Positions 19,106 through 27,201 of a DNA stretch of 64,000 bases are shown here, in pieces. The notes beneath the pieces are model-generated. The model ran no database searches. It was given only the letters and a program-made list of their open reading frames with translations, and was not told the DNA's origin. The stretch lies in assembly GCF_000308455.1 (NCBI RefSeq), contig NZ_BAFP01000274.1:62001-126000 (forward strand), written 5' to 3'. Each line of letters opens with the position of its first letter. Position 1 is the stretch's first letter. The stretch is from Nocardia abscessus NBRC 100374 (GTDB lineage: Bacteria > Actinomycetota > Actinomycetes > Mycobacteriales > Mycobacteriaceae). Position numbers and translations under genes: made by a program.

Positions 19106-20890
19106 ATGACCGGCCACGTGATCACCGCCCCCGCCCCCGCCGCGCCCGCTACCCCGGGCACCGGCACCGCTTCCGCCCCGGCTGCCGCCGGGGCGGGGGC
19201 GGCCCCCGCCGCGCCTGCCATCCCCGCCCCGGCGTCGGTGCCGGTGACCGGGGGATGGGCCACCCTCTCCGCTGCGATGACCGCCGAGGTTCCGCCGATC
19301 GCGGACCGTGACGATTTGACCGTGAGCATCGCCCTCGGTGCCGCGTTCGGGAACCCGGCGGTGTTCGTGCCGGGGCTCGCGGCCATCGAACTCGACGGTT
19401 CCCGCCTCAAGATCGACCCGGCAGATGCCAACCCGGCCCGCTACAGTGACCGCAACCGCTACCCGGCGGTGTGGGGCGCGCTGGTGCACGAGTGCGCGCA
19501 CGCCAAACATTCGGCGTGGAACCCGCCGCCGGTGGCCCACCCGGGGGTGGTCGAGGCCGCCATGCTGCTCGAGGAATCACGGATCGAGGCCGCCCAGGTC
19601 TGCCGCCGCCCCGACGACCGGCACTGGTTGCGCGCCAGCACCACCGAGATCGTGATCGGGGACAACGGCGGCGCGATCGCCGCCGCCCAGATCCCCCCAA
19701 CCCGCTACAACGCCGCCCGCAACGCCGCGCTCATCCTGGCCCGCCTCGACGGCGGCATCCTGGAGGCCGCCGAGGTCGCGCCCGCCGCCACCGCGATCGA
19801 GGCCATCCTCGGCACCGACACCCTCGACCAGTTGCGCGCCATCTGGCGCGAGGCCCACACCGTGGCCGACACCGACGCCGCCGCCATGCTCGAGCTCGGG
19901 CAACGCTGGCTCGATATCGTCGGCCCCGACCCCCACACCGACCCCGTGCCGTCCTCGCCGCTGGGGGCCGCGATCGGCGACACCGTGACCAACATCGGCA
20001 ACGCGGTCGCCGCCTCGCCGGTGGACCCCGACCCCGCCGAGATCGCCTCCGCCGCCCGGGAGGCTGCCGAACGCGCCGCGAAAGACGCTGCCTTGCAAGC
20101 ACGAAAGGTGTTCGGTGACGGGTCGAGCCGGGGCCGGACGGCAAGCACGCGACGCACACGCACCGCCCGCCCAGAGGAGCACACCGCCGCGCGGGTGCTG
20201 GCCCGCGCCCTCAACACCGCCGCCACCCGCGAACGGACCACCGTGAAAACGACCTCCGCACTGCCGCCGGGCCGGTTGCGGATGCGCGGCGCGCTGGCCC
20301 GGGAGGCCCAACGCGCCGCCGGGGCGATTCCGACCGCCGAACCGTTCACCCGCACCACCCGCAAAACCCCTCCGGTGCCGCCGTTGCGAGTCGGTGTCGC
20401 GTGTGACGTGTCCTCCTCGATGGGCAACTACGCCGCCCCGGCGGCCTCGGCCGCGTGGATAATCGCCCGCGCGGCCGAGCTGGCCACCATGCCCGCCCAG
20501 ACCGCGACCGTGACGTTCGGGGCCTCGGTCAAACCGATCACCTACCCGGGCACCGCCCCGGTGAGGGTGACCGAATTCAGTTGCCCGGACTACCTCCACG
20601 CCATCGATGCCGCTGTCGAGGCCCTCGACGGTGCCCTCGACCTGGCCCGGCCCGGCGCGACCCGGCTGTTGGTGATCATCTCCGACGGCCAATACAAAGG
20701 CCGCAACCGTAACCGTGCCCAGGCCCGCGTGAACGCGCTGCGCGCGGCCGGATGCGCGGTGCTGTGGCTGGCACCAGCCGACAGCGAGCCGGAGCCGCTG
20801 GACGGAGTGACCCTGCACTTGGTTACCGACCCGGCCGCCACCGCCGCCGCCATCGGCCGCGCCGCCGCCGCCGCCGTACGCGCCGCCTAA
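19106..20890 (+). CDS. VWA-domain protein with HExxH metallopeptidase-like motif
   Basis: 594 residues. After an Ala/Pro-rich leader (~1-50), residues ~60-260 carry HECAH at 128-132 followed by EESRIE near 156-161, the arrangement of a zincin HExxH...E zinc site. A helical linker rich in Ala/Arg follows. The C-terminal ~170 residues are a von Willebrand A domain with the MIDAS DxSxS as D434, S436 and S438 (CDVSSSMG), a Thr region and LLVIISDGQYKGRNR. It sits 35 bases after the MoxR gene, the standard MoxR-VWA pairing. Known of the family: VWA partners present substrates to MoxR ATPases. Inferred: a peptidase controlled by the ATPase. Confidence 0.85.
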   Translation: MTGHVITAPAPAAPATPGTGTASAPAAAGAGAAPAAPAIPAPASVPVTGGWATLSAAMTAEVPPIADRDDLTVSIALGAAFGNPAVFVPGLAAIELDGSRLKIDPADANPARYSDRNRYPAVWGALVHECAHAKHSAWNPPPVAHPGVVEAAMLLEESRIEAAQVCRRPDDRHWLRASTTEIVIGDNGGAIAAAQIPPTRYNAARNAALILARLDGGILEAAEVAPAATAIEAILGTDTLDQLRAIWREAHTVADTDAAAMLELGQRWLDIVGPDPHTDPVPSSPLGAAIGDTVTNIGNAVAASPVDPDPAEIASAAREAAERAAKDAALQARKVFGDGSSRGRTASTRRTRTARPEEHTAARVLARALNTAATRERTTVKTTSALPPGRLRMRGALAREAQRAAGAIPTAEPFTRTTRKTPPVPPLRVGVACDVSSSMGNYAAPAASAAWIIARAAELATMPAQTATVTFGASVKPITYPGTAPVRVTEFSCPDYLHAIDAAVEALDGALDLARPGATRLLVIISDGQYKGRNRNRAQARVNALRAAGCAVLWLAPADSEPEPLDGVTLHLVTDPAATAAAIGRAAAAAVRAA

Positions 20891-21022
20891 CCCCTCGGGT
20901 GTCCCGGGCGCACACCGCGCCCGGGGCACCCGGACCGGGGCCGCCACCGGGCCACCGGCGCGGCCCAACCACCACCAACCCCACCCCGCCCCGACCGGGG
21001 CGGCAACGACAGGAGGCAAACC

Positions 21023-21334
21023 ATGACCGACCCCGCGATCCCCACCACCGCCGCCCTCGAGCCGATCTACGTGATCGCCAACGCCATCACCGGCGATCAA
21101 TTCATCATCTACGCCCCCGGCCCCCACGACGTGCGCGGCATGTACACCGTGGCGCACGTGACCGGCGGTACGGGCGGTTACGCCGCCCCGCGTATTCACC
21201 TCGTGCACCCCGACGACATCGCCGCCTACGCCACCGGTGCCGCCGACCTGGTGCGCCGGAGCGGGCGCGGGCACGGGGCGAGTGTGTGGCTCGACCGCAC
21301 CACCGGCCCCCTGCGCGAGCGCCTCACCCGATGA
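21023..21334 (+). CDS. Conserved-looking small protein of the MoxR operon
   Basis: 103 residues, ATG with an ACAGGAGGCAAACC ribosome site. The sequence alternates short beta-like strands (EPIYVIANAITGDQFIIYAP, MYTVAHVTGGTGG, PRIHLVHPDDIAAYATG) and ends in a basic helix. No motif I recognise. It lies 132 bases after the VWA gene in the same direction and is good coding sequence, so it is probably part of the operon. Confidence 0.6.
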   Translation: MTDPAIPTTAALEPIYVIANAITGDQFIIYAPGPHDVRGMYTVAHVTGGTGGYAAPRIHLVHPDDIAAYATGAADLVRRSGRGHGASVWLDRTTGPLRERLTR

Positions 21335-21386
21335 GCCCGCTAGCGACACAACCGACCCCAACTCAGCCCACGAACAGGAAACCCTC

Positions 21387-21572
21387 ATGCGCCTGATGAA
21401 GAACACCCAAGGTCACGACGAGGACGGCGTCATCCAAACCTGGAGCCAAACTCAGTGGCAACGCGGTAGCGGGCGCGACCCGCAACCGGCCGCGTGCTCC
21501 GGAGTGTGTCCTCGTCCGCTGCGGCACTGCGGCGAGGTCGCCGGCGTGAGTCACCTGGTCTCGCGCAAATGA
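21387..21572 (+). CDS. 61-residue Cys-containing hypothetical protein
   Basis: ATG 21387 follows a CAGGAAACCCTC ribosome site. The peptide starts MRLMKNTQGHDEDGVIQTWS and contains ACSGVCPRPLRHC, three Cys and two His nearby, which could bind a metal. Family not known. An alternative 21-codon frame (ATG 21331) overlaps the previous stop but has no support. The gene ends just before a hairpin. Confidence 0.4.
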   Translation: MRLMKNTQGHDEDGVIQTWSQTQWQRGSGRDPQPAACSGVCPRPLRHCGEVAGVSHLVSRK

Positions 21573-21587
21573 ATAGTGGCGGGTCGA

Positions 21588-21631
21588 ATTCCTCTCGTGC
21601 CGTTCGCATTCCAGAAATGGAAGAGAGGAAT
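21588..21631. terminator. Hairpin ATTCCTCTC / GAGAGGAAT
   Basis: Perfect 9-bp arms at 21588-21596 and 21623-21631; the loop holds a nested TTCC/GGAA pair. It follows the 61-residue gene by 16 bases. Possible partial terminator or processing site inside the operon. A TTGACA box lies 31 bases after it (21662-21667). Confidence 0.4.
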
Positions 21632-21801
21632 CCGGGGCCGGAACTATTTTCCACATTGCGCTTGACATCACACGCCCTATCGAGCGGTCATGGAACCGGA
21701 AACGGCACCGACCCCCTGGGAATCGCCCCGATCGGTGCGGATTCCGTCCCGACCGGGACATCACCGAATTCACCGAAACCCATTGTTTGGAAGGAACCCC
21801 C

Positions 21802-22953
21802 ATGTCCAAAAAGAAGAACGCCTCCAGCGCCCCTACGAAAACGGCCGCGCCTGCCCCGGAACGTGGTTCGCGGTCGGGTGTGGTGCCGGTGTTGCGCCGC
21901 GACAGCGACAGCGCGTTGTGGGCGGCGCTGCGGGCCCATCCCGGCAGCACCACCGCCGCGCTGGCAGACATCGCCGGGATCGGACTGTCCACCGCGCGGC
22001 GGTTGCTGTCGCAGTGGGAAACCGCCGGGTGTGCACAGTCGCACGCCGACCCCGATTCGCCTCGGGCCGCCAAGACCTGGGCCCAGGGCGCGGGCGCACC
22101 CGCTGCCATCGAACCGGACCCGGCCCCCGCCGCGCCCGCCGACCCGGGCCCCGCCGAACTCGCCACGCCGGAACCGGTTTCGCCCGAGACACTCACATCG
22201 GCCGAACCGGACCCCGACACCGCCGGGCCCGCAACCGAACCCGCCACCGTGTCGGCGGCGGAGGTGCCCGCGCTGCACAATGCCGAAGCACGCGCGCTGT
22301 GGGAGGCCCTGGAAACCCATCCCGGCAGCACCACCGCCGAGCTGGCGGAAATGGCAGCCATCGGGACCATCCCCGCGCGGCATCTGCTGACGGAATGGGA
22401 ACTCGCCGGGGCAGTGTGGGCGGTCACCGATCCGGGCAAGCCCGGGGCCGGGAAGAACTGGACCGCCGGAGCGAAACCCGAACAGGCCCCGGCCGCGCCC
22501 GAACCCGCCGTACCCGAACCGGCGGCCACCGCACCGGCCGACCCGGCGACCCCGGAATCTATCGCGGCCGAACCCACCGCGCCCGAACCGGCCACCCCCG
22601 CCGAGCAGGCGGCCCCGGCCGACCCCGCCCCCGCCACCACCCCAGAGACGGCGGTAGCTGCCCCCACGGGCGACGATCCCGCCACCCCGGCCCCGGTACC
22701 CCCGGCGGCGGCCGACGACGGCGCTGCGGCGGACCCGGAGTCGACGGTGGAACGCCTGCCCGCTGGTGCGCTGCGGGGACAGGTCGAGGACCACTTGCGC
22801 GAAAACCCCGGAAAGGAGTTCACCCCACACCAGATCGGCAAAGCCCTGGCCCGGTCCAGCGGCGCGGTCCACAACGCCCTGGTCACCCTGACCAAGCACG
22901 GGACCGCGCGCCAGACCAGCACGGCCCCAAAGAAGTTCACCCTCGCGTCCTGA
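21802..22953 (+). CDS. Protein with three winged-helix domains on Ala/Pro/Glu linkers
   Basis: 383 residues, ATG 21802 after GGAAGGAACCCCC. Domain 1 (~35-93) and domain 2 (~160-220) are internal repeats: ALWAALRAHPGSTTAALADI against ALWEALETHPGSTTAELAEM, both ending in K(T/N)W. Domain 3 (319-381) is a different winged helix that matches the N-terminal domain of the MoxR protein (shared RSSGAV-NAL core). The linkers are long, disordered and Pro/Glu-rich. No catalytic motif. The three binding heads suggest a bridging DNA-binding protein, like a histone-type or Rok-type organiser. It lies in the MoxR operon. Visible: the repeats. Inferred: cooperation with the MoxR protein. Confidence 0.75.
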   Translation: MSKKKNASSAPTKTAAPAPERGSRSGVVPVLRRDSDSALWAALRAHPGSTTAALADIAGIGLSTARRLLSQWETAGCAQSHADPDSPRAAKTWAQGAGAPAAIEPDPAPAAPADPGPAELATPEPVSPETLTSAEPDPDTAGPATEPATVSAAEVPALHNAEARALWEALETHPGSTTAELAEMAAIGTIPARHLLTEWELAGAVWAVTDPGKPGAGKNWTAGAKPEQAPAAPEPAVPEPAATAPADPATPESIAAEPTAPEPATPAEQAAPADPAPATTPETAVAAPTGDDPATPAPVPPAAADDGAAADPESTVERLPAGALRGQVEDHLRENPGKEFTPHQIGKALARSSGAVHNALVTLTKHGTARQTSTAPKKFTLAS

Positions 22954-23043
22954 CAACGGGCGATGCCGGAATCCCCGGAGCGACTATCTCCGGGGAGTCC
23001 GACACCGCCCTCTCAATCTAACCTCTGAGAAAGGTGCTCGACT

Positions 23044-23514
23044 ATGTACTCCACCCCAACCCCCAAGGTCCTCGCCTCGGCCCTGTACCGGGTGTACGCC
23101 GATTCCAGCCACGCTCCCGACAGCCTGGAGCTGTGGATCGCCATCGCGGACACGGCCATGCGTGAGCTGGAAATGCCGGTGCTGGTGTCGCTGGTGCCGT
23201 GGGTGCCGATCGCGTTGCGCTACGAGAAGGTGACGACCGACGGCGAGTTCTTCCCGCACACCGGTGCGGTGCGGATCATGACCGGCCCGCTGACCGGCAC
23301 CCTGTACCGCGACCTCGATACCGCCGCCCGCGAGGTGGTCGTGGCCACCCTGAACGAGCTGATCGACCAGGGCACCACCAGCGACGGCGACGGCGGCGAC
23401 AGCGGCGGCGGTGAGCAGATCGACGCCGCGCCCACGCCGTTGCCGTCGTGGCGGTTCCGCGACAAGGGTGCCCCGCCCGCTTTCACGCGCGCAGTGCCGC
23501 CGATCATTTCCTGA
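23044..23514 (+). CDS. Hypothetical protein, last gene of MoxR operon
   Basis: 156 residues, ATG with a GAGAAAGGTGC ribosome site. An alpha-helical N-terminal part (VLASALYRVYADSSHAPDSL, then ELWIAIADTAMRELEMP) precedes a beta-rich middle (HTGAVRIMTGPLTGTLYRDL) and an acidic Gly/Asp-rich linker (DGDGGDSGGGEQID). No known motif. A strong bidirectional terminator follows the stop by 15 bases, so this closes the operon that starts with the MoxR gene. Confidence 0.6.
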   Translation: MYSTPTPKVLASALYRVYADSSHAPDSLELWIAIADTAMRELEMPVLVSLVPWVPIALRYEKVTTDGEFFPHTGAVRIMTGPLTGTLYRDLDTAAREVVVATLNELIDQGTTSDGDGGDSGGGEQIDAAPTPLPSWRFRDKGAPPAFTRAVPPIIS

Positions 23515-23528
23515 CCGCCTACCCGCTG

Positions 23529-23577
23529 AAAACGGCCCGTGGTGCCGAGCAATCGCTCGGCACCACGGGCCGTTTTT
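23529..23577. terminator. Strong bidirectional Rho-independent terminator
   Basis: A perfect 19-bp stem, arms 23532-23550 and 23555-23573, with an AATC loop, AAAA before and TTTTT after. It lies between the convergent MoxR operon and the minus-strand transfer operon and can serve both. Confidence 0.93.
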
Positions 23578-23603
23578 CTGTGCGCCGTGCCGGACGGCGC
23601 GGG

Positions 23604-25052
23604 CTACTTGCTGCGGTCGATGGCCTGTTCGATCCAGTCGGTCAGCACGGGGGCGGCGGTGTTGTAGCCGGTGGCGTCGAACGTGGCCGTGTGGCCATCC
23701 TGGGCGGCCGGAACGGCGGTGCCCGTGCCGGTGGCGCTGCCCGCTGTGTCCGTTCCGGCCGTCGAGGCGGTGTAGGTGTTGGTCAGGGTGGGGAACTGCT
23801 GGCCGGTGAACGCTGCGGCGGTGGCAGAGACGAGATCGGCGGCGACCGGTGCCAGCCCGGTCAGCGCCAACACCGCCGCCACCGGGTCACCACCGGCGAG
23901 GGATTCCACGGCGGTCCAGGCGATCTCCTGAGCGCGGCCGACATCGGTGGCGATGCGGGAAATGTCGAGACCGGCCAGGACACCGACGATTTCAGCGGCG
24001 ATCGTCGCGACACCGGTCGTGTCCAGCGGCGCGGCCAACGCCAGCGCACGCTCCACCAGCCGCAGGTCGAGCCCATCGGCCAGCTCGACCAGCGGGGCGA
24101 ACTGGTTGTTCAGGTCCCCCGAGACGCGGTGCACGCCGCGCACGTCGGCGGCGGTGATCAGGCCGGGCAGCTGGGCGAGGTCGGCCACGATCGCGGGCAC
24201 ATTCGCGGTGAAGCTGGCGAGACCGTTGAGGACGGTGACGACCTGGGCGAGGACCTGGGATCCGCTGATCTGCCCGGTGGAGGCCGACCCGATGCTGGTG
24301 GTCGGTGTGTTCGTCGTGGTGGCGCGGGCTTTCGCTGTGGTAGTGGGCAAGGCGGTGCTGGTCGGGGCCGGGGTGGAGGCGGCCGAGGCGGCGGTGGTGA
24401 GGGCGCGGCTCACCGCGGCGAGGACCGGAGACGACTCGGCGGTGGTCGAGCAGTAGCTGTCGCCCTCGAGGCAGAGTGTGCGGACCCGGTCGCTCAGCAC
24501 GCCGAAGCCCTGCGAGCGTGGCCCGGTGACACCCTGCCCAGAGACCGGGGTGCCGAGGTGAGTGGTGGTGGCGTCGCGGCGCGGATCGGCGACGAGTGCC
24601 ACGGCCAGGACACGGGAGGCTGGGATCGGGCCTCCCTTATTGCCGAGGGTGGTGGCGAGGTCGCCGGTGACCTCGGCGCCCTGGCCGTAGCCGGCCAAAA
24701 CGACTCGCGTGTCCGAGCACAGCCCCCACACCGCCGCGGTGAGGTCGGCTCCGCTCACCGATCCCGTACCAGGGGAGGGCGCGAGCGTGCGGATCTCGAT
24801 GTCGCTGCCGTAGCGGGCGGTCAAGGACTCCCCGAGCAGGGTGAGGATGCCGGGTGCCGACCCTCCGGTGGTGGTGGGGTTTGTCTCGTAGGTGCCCGGT
24901 GCCAGCAGTGCGGTCCAGCGTGGGCACGGGGTACCGGCGCGGTCGGGTGTGGGTTCTGCGGCGGCGACACCGGCCGTCACGGTGGTCGCGGCGATGGCCG
25001 CGCACAGCGCCGCGCGGGCGGTGCGGCGGAGGCGGAAGTTGTTGTGGTGCAT
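23604..25052 (-). CDS. Secreted cutinase-like protein lacking the nucleophile Ser
   Basis: 482 residues, ATG after GGAGAAACCCG. Signal peptide at ~8-32 (ARAALCAAIAATTVTAGVAA). The cutinase core follows (CPRWTALLAPGTYETNPTTT, LAGYGQGAEVTGDLA, CLEGDSYCS). The elbow GYSQG reads GYGQG: Gly123 (codon at 24684-24686) replaces Ser. The acid Asp in the EGD loop is kept. A Ser/Thr/Ala-rich linker (~235-275) leads to a ~200-residue helical C-terminal domain not seen in simple cutinases. Predicted inactive; perhaps binds envelope lipids during transfer. It is last in a minus-strand operon with the NlpC/P60 and coupling-protein genes, which supports a conjugation role. Confidence 0.8.
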   Translation of the reverse strand: MHHNNFRLRRTARAALCAAIAATTVTAGVAAAEPTPDRAGTPCPRWTALLAPGTYETNPTTTGGSAPGILTLLGESLTARYGSDIEIRTLAPSPGTGSVSGADLTAAVWGLCSDTRVVLAGYGQGAEVTGDLATTLGNKGGPIPASRVLAVALVADPRRDATTTHLGTPVSGQGVTGPRSQGFGVLSDRVRTLCLEGDSYCSTTAESSPVLAAVSRALTTAASAASTPAPTSTALPTTTAKARATTTNTPTTSIGSASTGQISGSQVLAQVVTVLNGLASFTANVPAIVADLAQLPGLITAADVRGVHRVSGDLNNQFAPLVELADGLDLRLVERALALAAPLDTTGVATIAAEIVGVLAGLDISRIATDVGRAQEIAWTAVESLAGGDPVAAVLALTGLAPVAADLVSATAAAFTGQQFPTLTNTYTASTAGTDTAGSATGTGTAVPAAQDGHTATFDATGYNTAAPVLTDWIEQAIDRSK

Positions 25053-25082
25053 CGGGTTTCTCCATTCCTGCGAGGGGGATGG

Positions 25083-26090
25083 TCAGGAGGCGGCGCGGGA
25101 GCCGTCGTCGTGGTGGGTGGGTGTGGGTCTCCTAGCGGCGTAGAAGTCGTCGCCTTTCCACCGGTAGGGCGAGACTCGGACGGGTTCGTTGAAGGTGGGT
25201 GCGTGCACCATCTGGCCTGCGCCGAGGTAGATCCCGACGTGGTGGACGTCGGCGGCGGTGCCGTAGAAGAGCAGGTCGCCGGGGGCGAGCTGGTCTTCGG
25301 AGACCGGTGTGCCGGTGTGGACCTGGTCGTAGGTAGTGCGCGGGATCGAGATCCCGGCGACGCGGTAGGCGGCCTGAGTGAGTCCCGAGCAGTCCCAGCC
25401 GCCATTCACCTCAGGCCCGTTGCCGCCCCACACGTAGGGCAAGCCGAGCTGGGCACAAGCGAACGAGACCACCTGTGCAGCAGCAGGGTTCGTCGGCGAG
25501 GCGGTCTGGCAGTCGCCGCCTGAGGTGTCGGTGGCGCGGTAGCGGGCGGCCTGGTCGAGGACCTGGTCGACGTACCAGTCGGCGTGGTTGTAAGCCCAGA
25601 TCGCGGCGCGCAGGTCATCGGGTGCGCCGGAGTCGCACAGATAGAACGCGGCGGCGTGGATGACGTCGGAGGGGTTGTAGCGCGAGGGCGGGCTCGCGCC
25701 ACCGGCGGGCAGGGGATGCCTCGAGACGACGGAGTCGAAGGTGGGAGCGAGGAACTGCATCGGCCCACCGGCTCCGGAGGCGTTCTCGCCCGAGGACACT
25801 CCCGGCAGGGTGGAGCGGCCGTGGTCGGTCTCGACCTTGCCGACCGCGGCGAGCACGCTCCAGTCCAGGCCGGGGCAGTCCCCGGCAGCGGCCTGGTAGA
25901 GCACGAGCATCTCGGCCGGGATGTCCTGCACCGCTTCGGTGCTCGGGGTCGAGCCGGTGCCGGTCGAGGCTCCCGGGGCGGGTGGGGTGAGCGCGTGGTC
26001 GAACACCACGACGGCGCTGACCACGGTCGCGATGACGACCGTGAGGAACACGAACGCGCCGAATCCTGCCCCGAGTGCCTTGACCAGCAT
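25083..26090 (-). CDS. VirB1-like lytic transglycosylase and NlpC/P60 peptidase
   Basis: 335 residues. One transmembrane anchor at ~10-30 (FGAFVFLTVVIATVVSAVVV). A lysozyme-like transglycosylase domain follows at ~55-200, with the catalytic Glu in VGKVETDHGRS and QFLAPTFDSV. The NlpC/P60 domain (~215-325) has the Cys of WDCSGLTQAAYR, the His of VHHVGIYLG and a third polar residue in MVHAPTFNEPVRV. Together they cleave glycan strands and peptide stems, opening the wall for the mating channel (VirB1/TcpG-like). It is eight bases downstream of the replication-relaxation gene on the same strand. Confidence 0.9.
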   Translation of the reverse strand: MLVKALGAGFGAFVFLTVVIATVVSAVVVFDHALTPPAPGASTGTGSTPSTEAVQDIPAEMLVLYQAAAGDCPGLDWSVLAAVGKVETDHGRSTLPGVSSGENASGAGGPMQFLAPTFDSVVSRHPLPAGGASPPSRYNPSDVIHAAAFYLCDSGAPDDLRAAIWAYNHADWYVDQVLDQAARYRATDTSGGDCQTASPTNPAAAQVVSFACAQLGLPYVWGGNGPEVNGGWDCSGLTQAAYRVAGISIPRTTYDQVHTGTPVSEDQLAPGDLLFYGTAADVHHVGIYLGAGQMVHAPTFNEPVRVSPYRWKGDDFYAARRPTPTHHDDGSRAAS

Positions 26091-26097
26091 CGCTAGC

Positions 26098-27132
26098 TCA
26101 CCAGGACTCGTAGGTCGGTGGTTGTGGGGGTGGTGGGGACAGGGTGACGATGCCGCCCTGCGGTGCCCAGGTCGGTTCGGGTTCGATGTCGGCGTCGGGT
26201 GGGGTGCGCCGAGGCCACGTGGTGGCGAGGTGGTGCAGGTGTCGCCTGCGAGAGGCGTTGGCGGCGTAGGCGTCCAGGGGAAGCCAGACCTGGTCGGCGG
26301 GACTGGCCTCGTGGGTGGGGGCGAGGAGTTCGGCGGCGGCGGTTGCCACGGGCACGGCCTCGGGATCGGGCAGCCGTTCCCAGGTTCGGTGCAGCGCCGC
26401 GCGGGCTTTGGTCTCGCGGGCGATACTTGGCACCCAGAGCAGTACGGGTGCGATGACGCCGGTGGTGCGGGCCAGCTCGGCGTAGCCGGTGAGTTTCGCC
26501 GCGACCCGCGACAGCGCCGTGGTGGTTTCGAGGTCGTACTCGAGGTAGAAGTCGAGCACGGTGTCGGCGTGGGTGTAGCGGCCGAAGGCGTCGGGGCGGG
26601 CGAGGTCTCCCCACAGGCGCTCGCAGCGGGTCTGTGACCACCACGCCTCGAGCTGGCCGGGTTCGCCGCGCTGGTCGAGGGCGGGGTGGGCGATCAGGGC
26701 GCTGAACCATTCGGCGACGCCGAGGGTGTGGGTCAGGTGCATGCTGTGGCCGATGGCGAGGGCGCGCTGGTGCTGGTAGCCCAGCTCGCGGACCGTGATT
26801 CCGGCTTCGGCGGCGAGGACGCCGGCCCCGGCTGGTGCGAGTACCCAATGCATCGGCGCGCTGCCCTGGGTGCGCCACGGCCGGAAACGGTCCACGACGC
26901 CGTAGCGGTGCAGCAGGTTCAGTCGTCGCAGGGCGATGGGCTGGGTGGGGAAGGCCAGGCTGGTGAGCTGGTTGGTGGTCAGGACGCGGTGTTCGTGCAG
27001 CATGCGCAGGAGCCAGCGGTCGCGCTCGGTCAGGCGGGAGACGAGTGCGGTGCTGTCGAGCGGTCGGGGGCGGGGCCGGTTGTCGGGGCGGGGTCGGCGG
27101 TTGTCTGCCTGCTGGGCAGGGCGGGAGAGCAT
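26098..27132 (-). CDS. Replication-relaxation family protein (relaxase-type)
   Basis: 344 residues from ATG 27132; GTG 27141 is also possible but sits too close to the AAAGG site. An N-terminal winged helix (LLRMLHEHRVLTTNQLTSLA, then LRRLNLLHRYGVVDR) precedes an endonuclease-like domain (HTLGVAEWFSALIAHPAL, then HADTVLDFYLEYDLETTTAL, with Asp/Glu residues typical of the family). This is the Replic_Relax (MobC-like) family of actinobacterial plasmids and ICEs, thought to nick or unwind the transfer origin. It is directly before the NlpC/P60 gene and after virD4, forming the DNA-processing part of the transfer operon. Confidence 0.8.
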   Translation of the reverse strand: MLSRPAQQADNRRPRPDNRPRPRPLDSTALVSRLTERDRWLLRMLHEHRVLTTNQLTSLAFPTQPIALRRLNLLHRYGVVDRFRPWRTQGSAPMHWVLAPAGAGVLAAEAGITVRELGYQHQRALAIGHSMHLTHTLGVAEWFSALIAHPALDQRGEPGQLEAWWSQTRCERLWGDLARPDAFGRYTHADTVLDFYLEYDLETTTALSRVAAKLTGYAELARTTGVIAPVLLWVPSIARETKARAALHRTWERLPDPEAVPVATAAAELLAPTHEASPADQVWLPLDAYAANASRRRHLHHLATTWPRRTPPDADIEPEPTWAPQGGIVTLSPPPPQPPTYESW

Positions 27133-27201
27133 CGGTGGCACAACCTTTCTCAGGACGAACGGGCGGGGGCGGTTGGCGGGGATGAGCTGTCGGTGCTCGG
27201 G

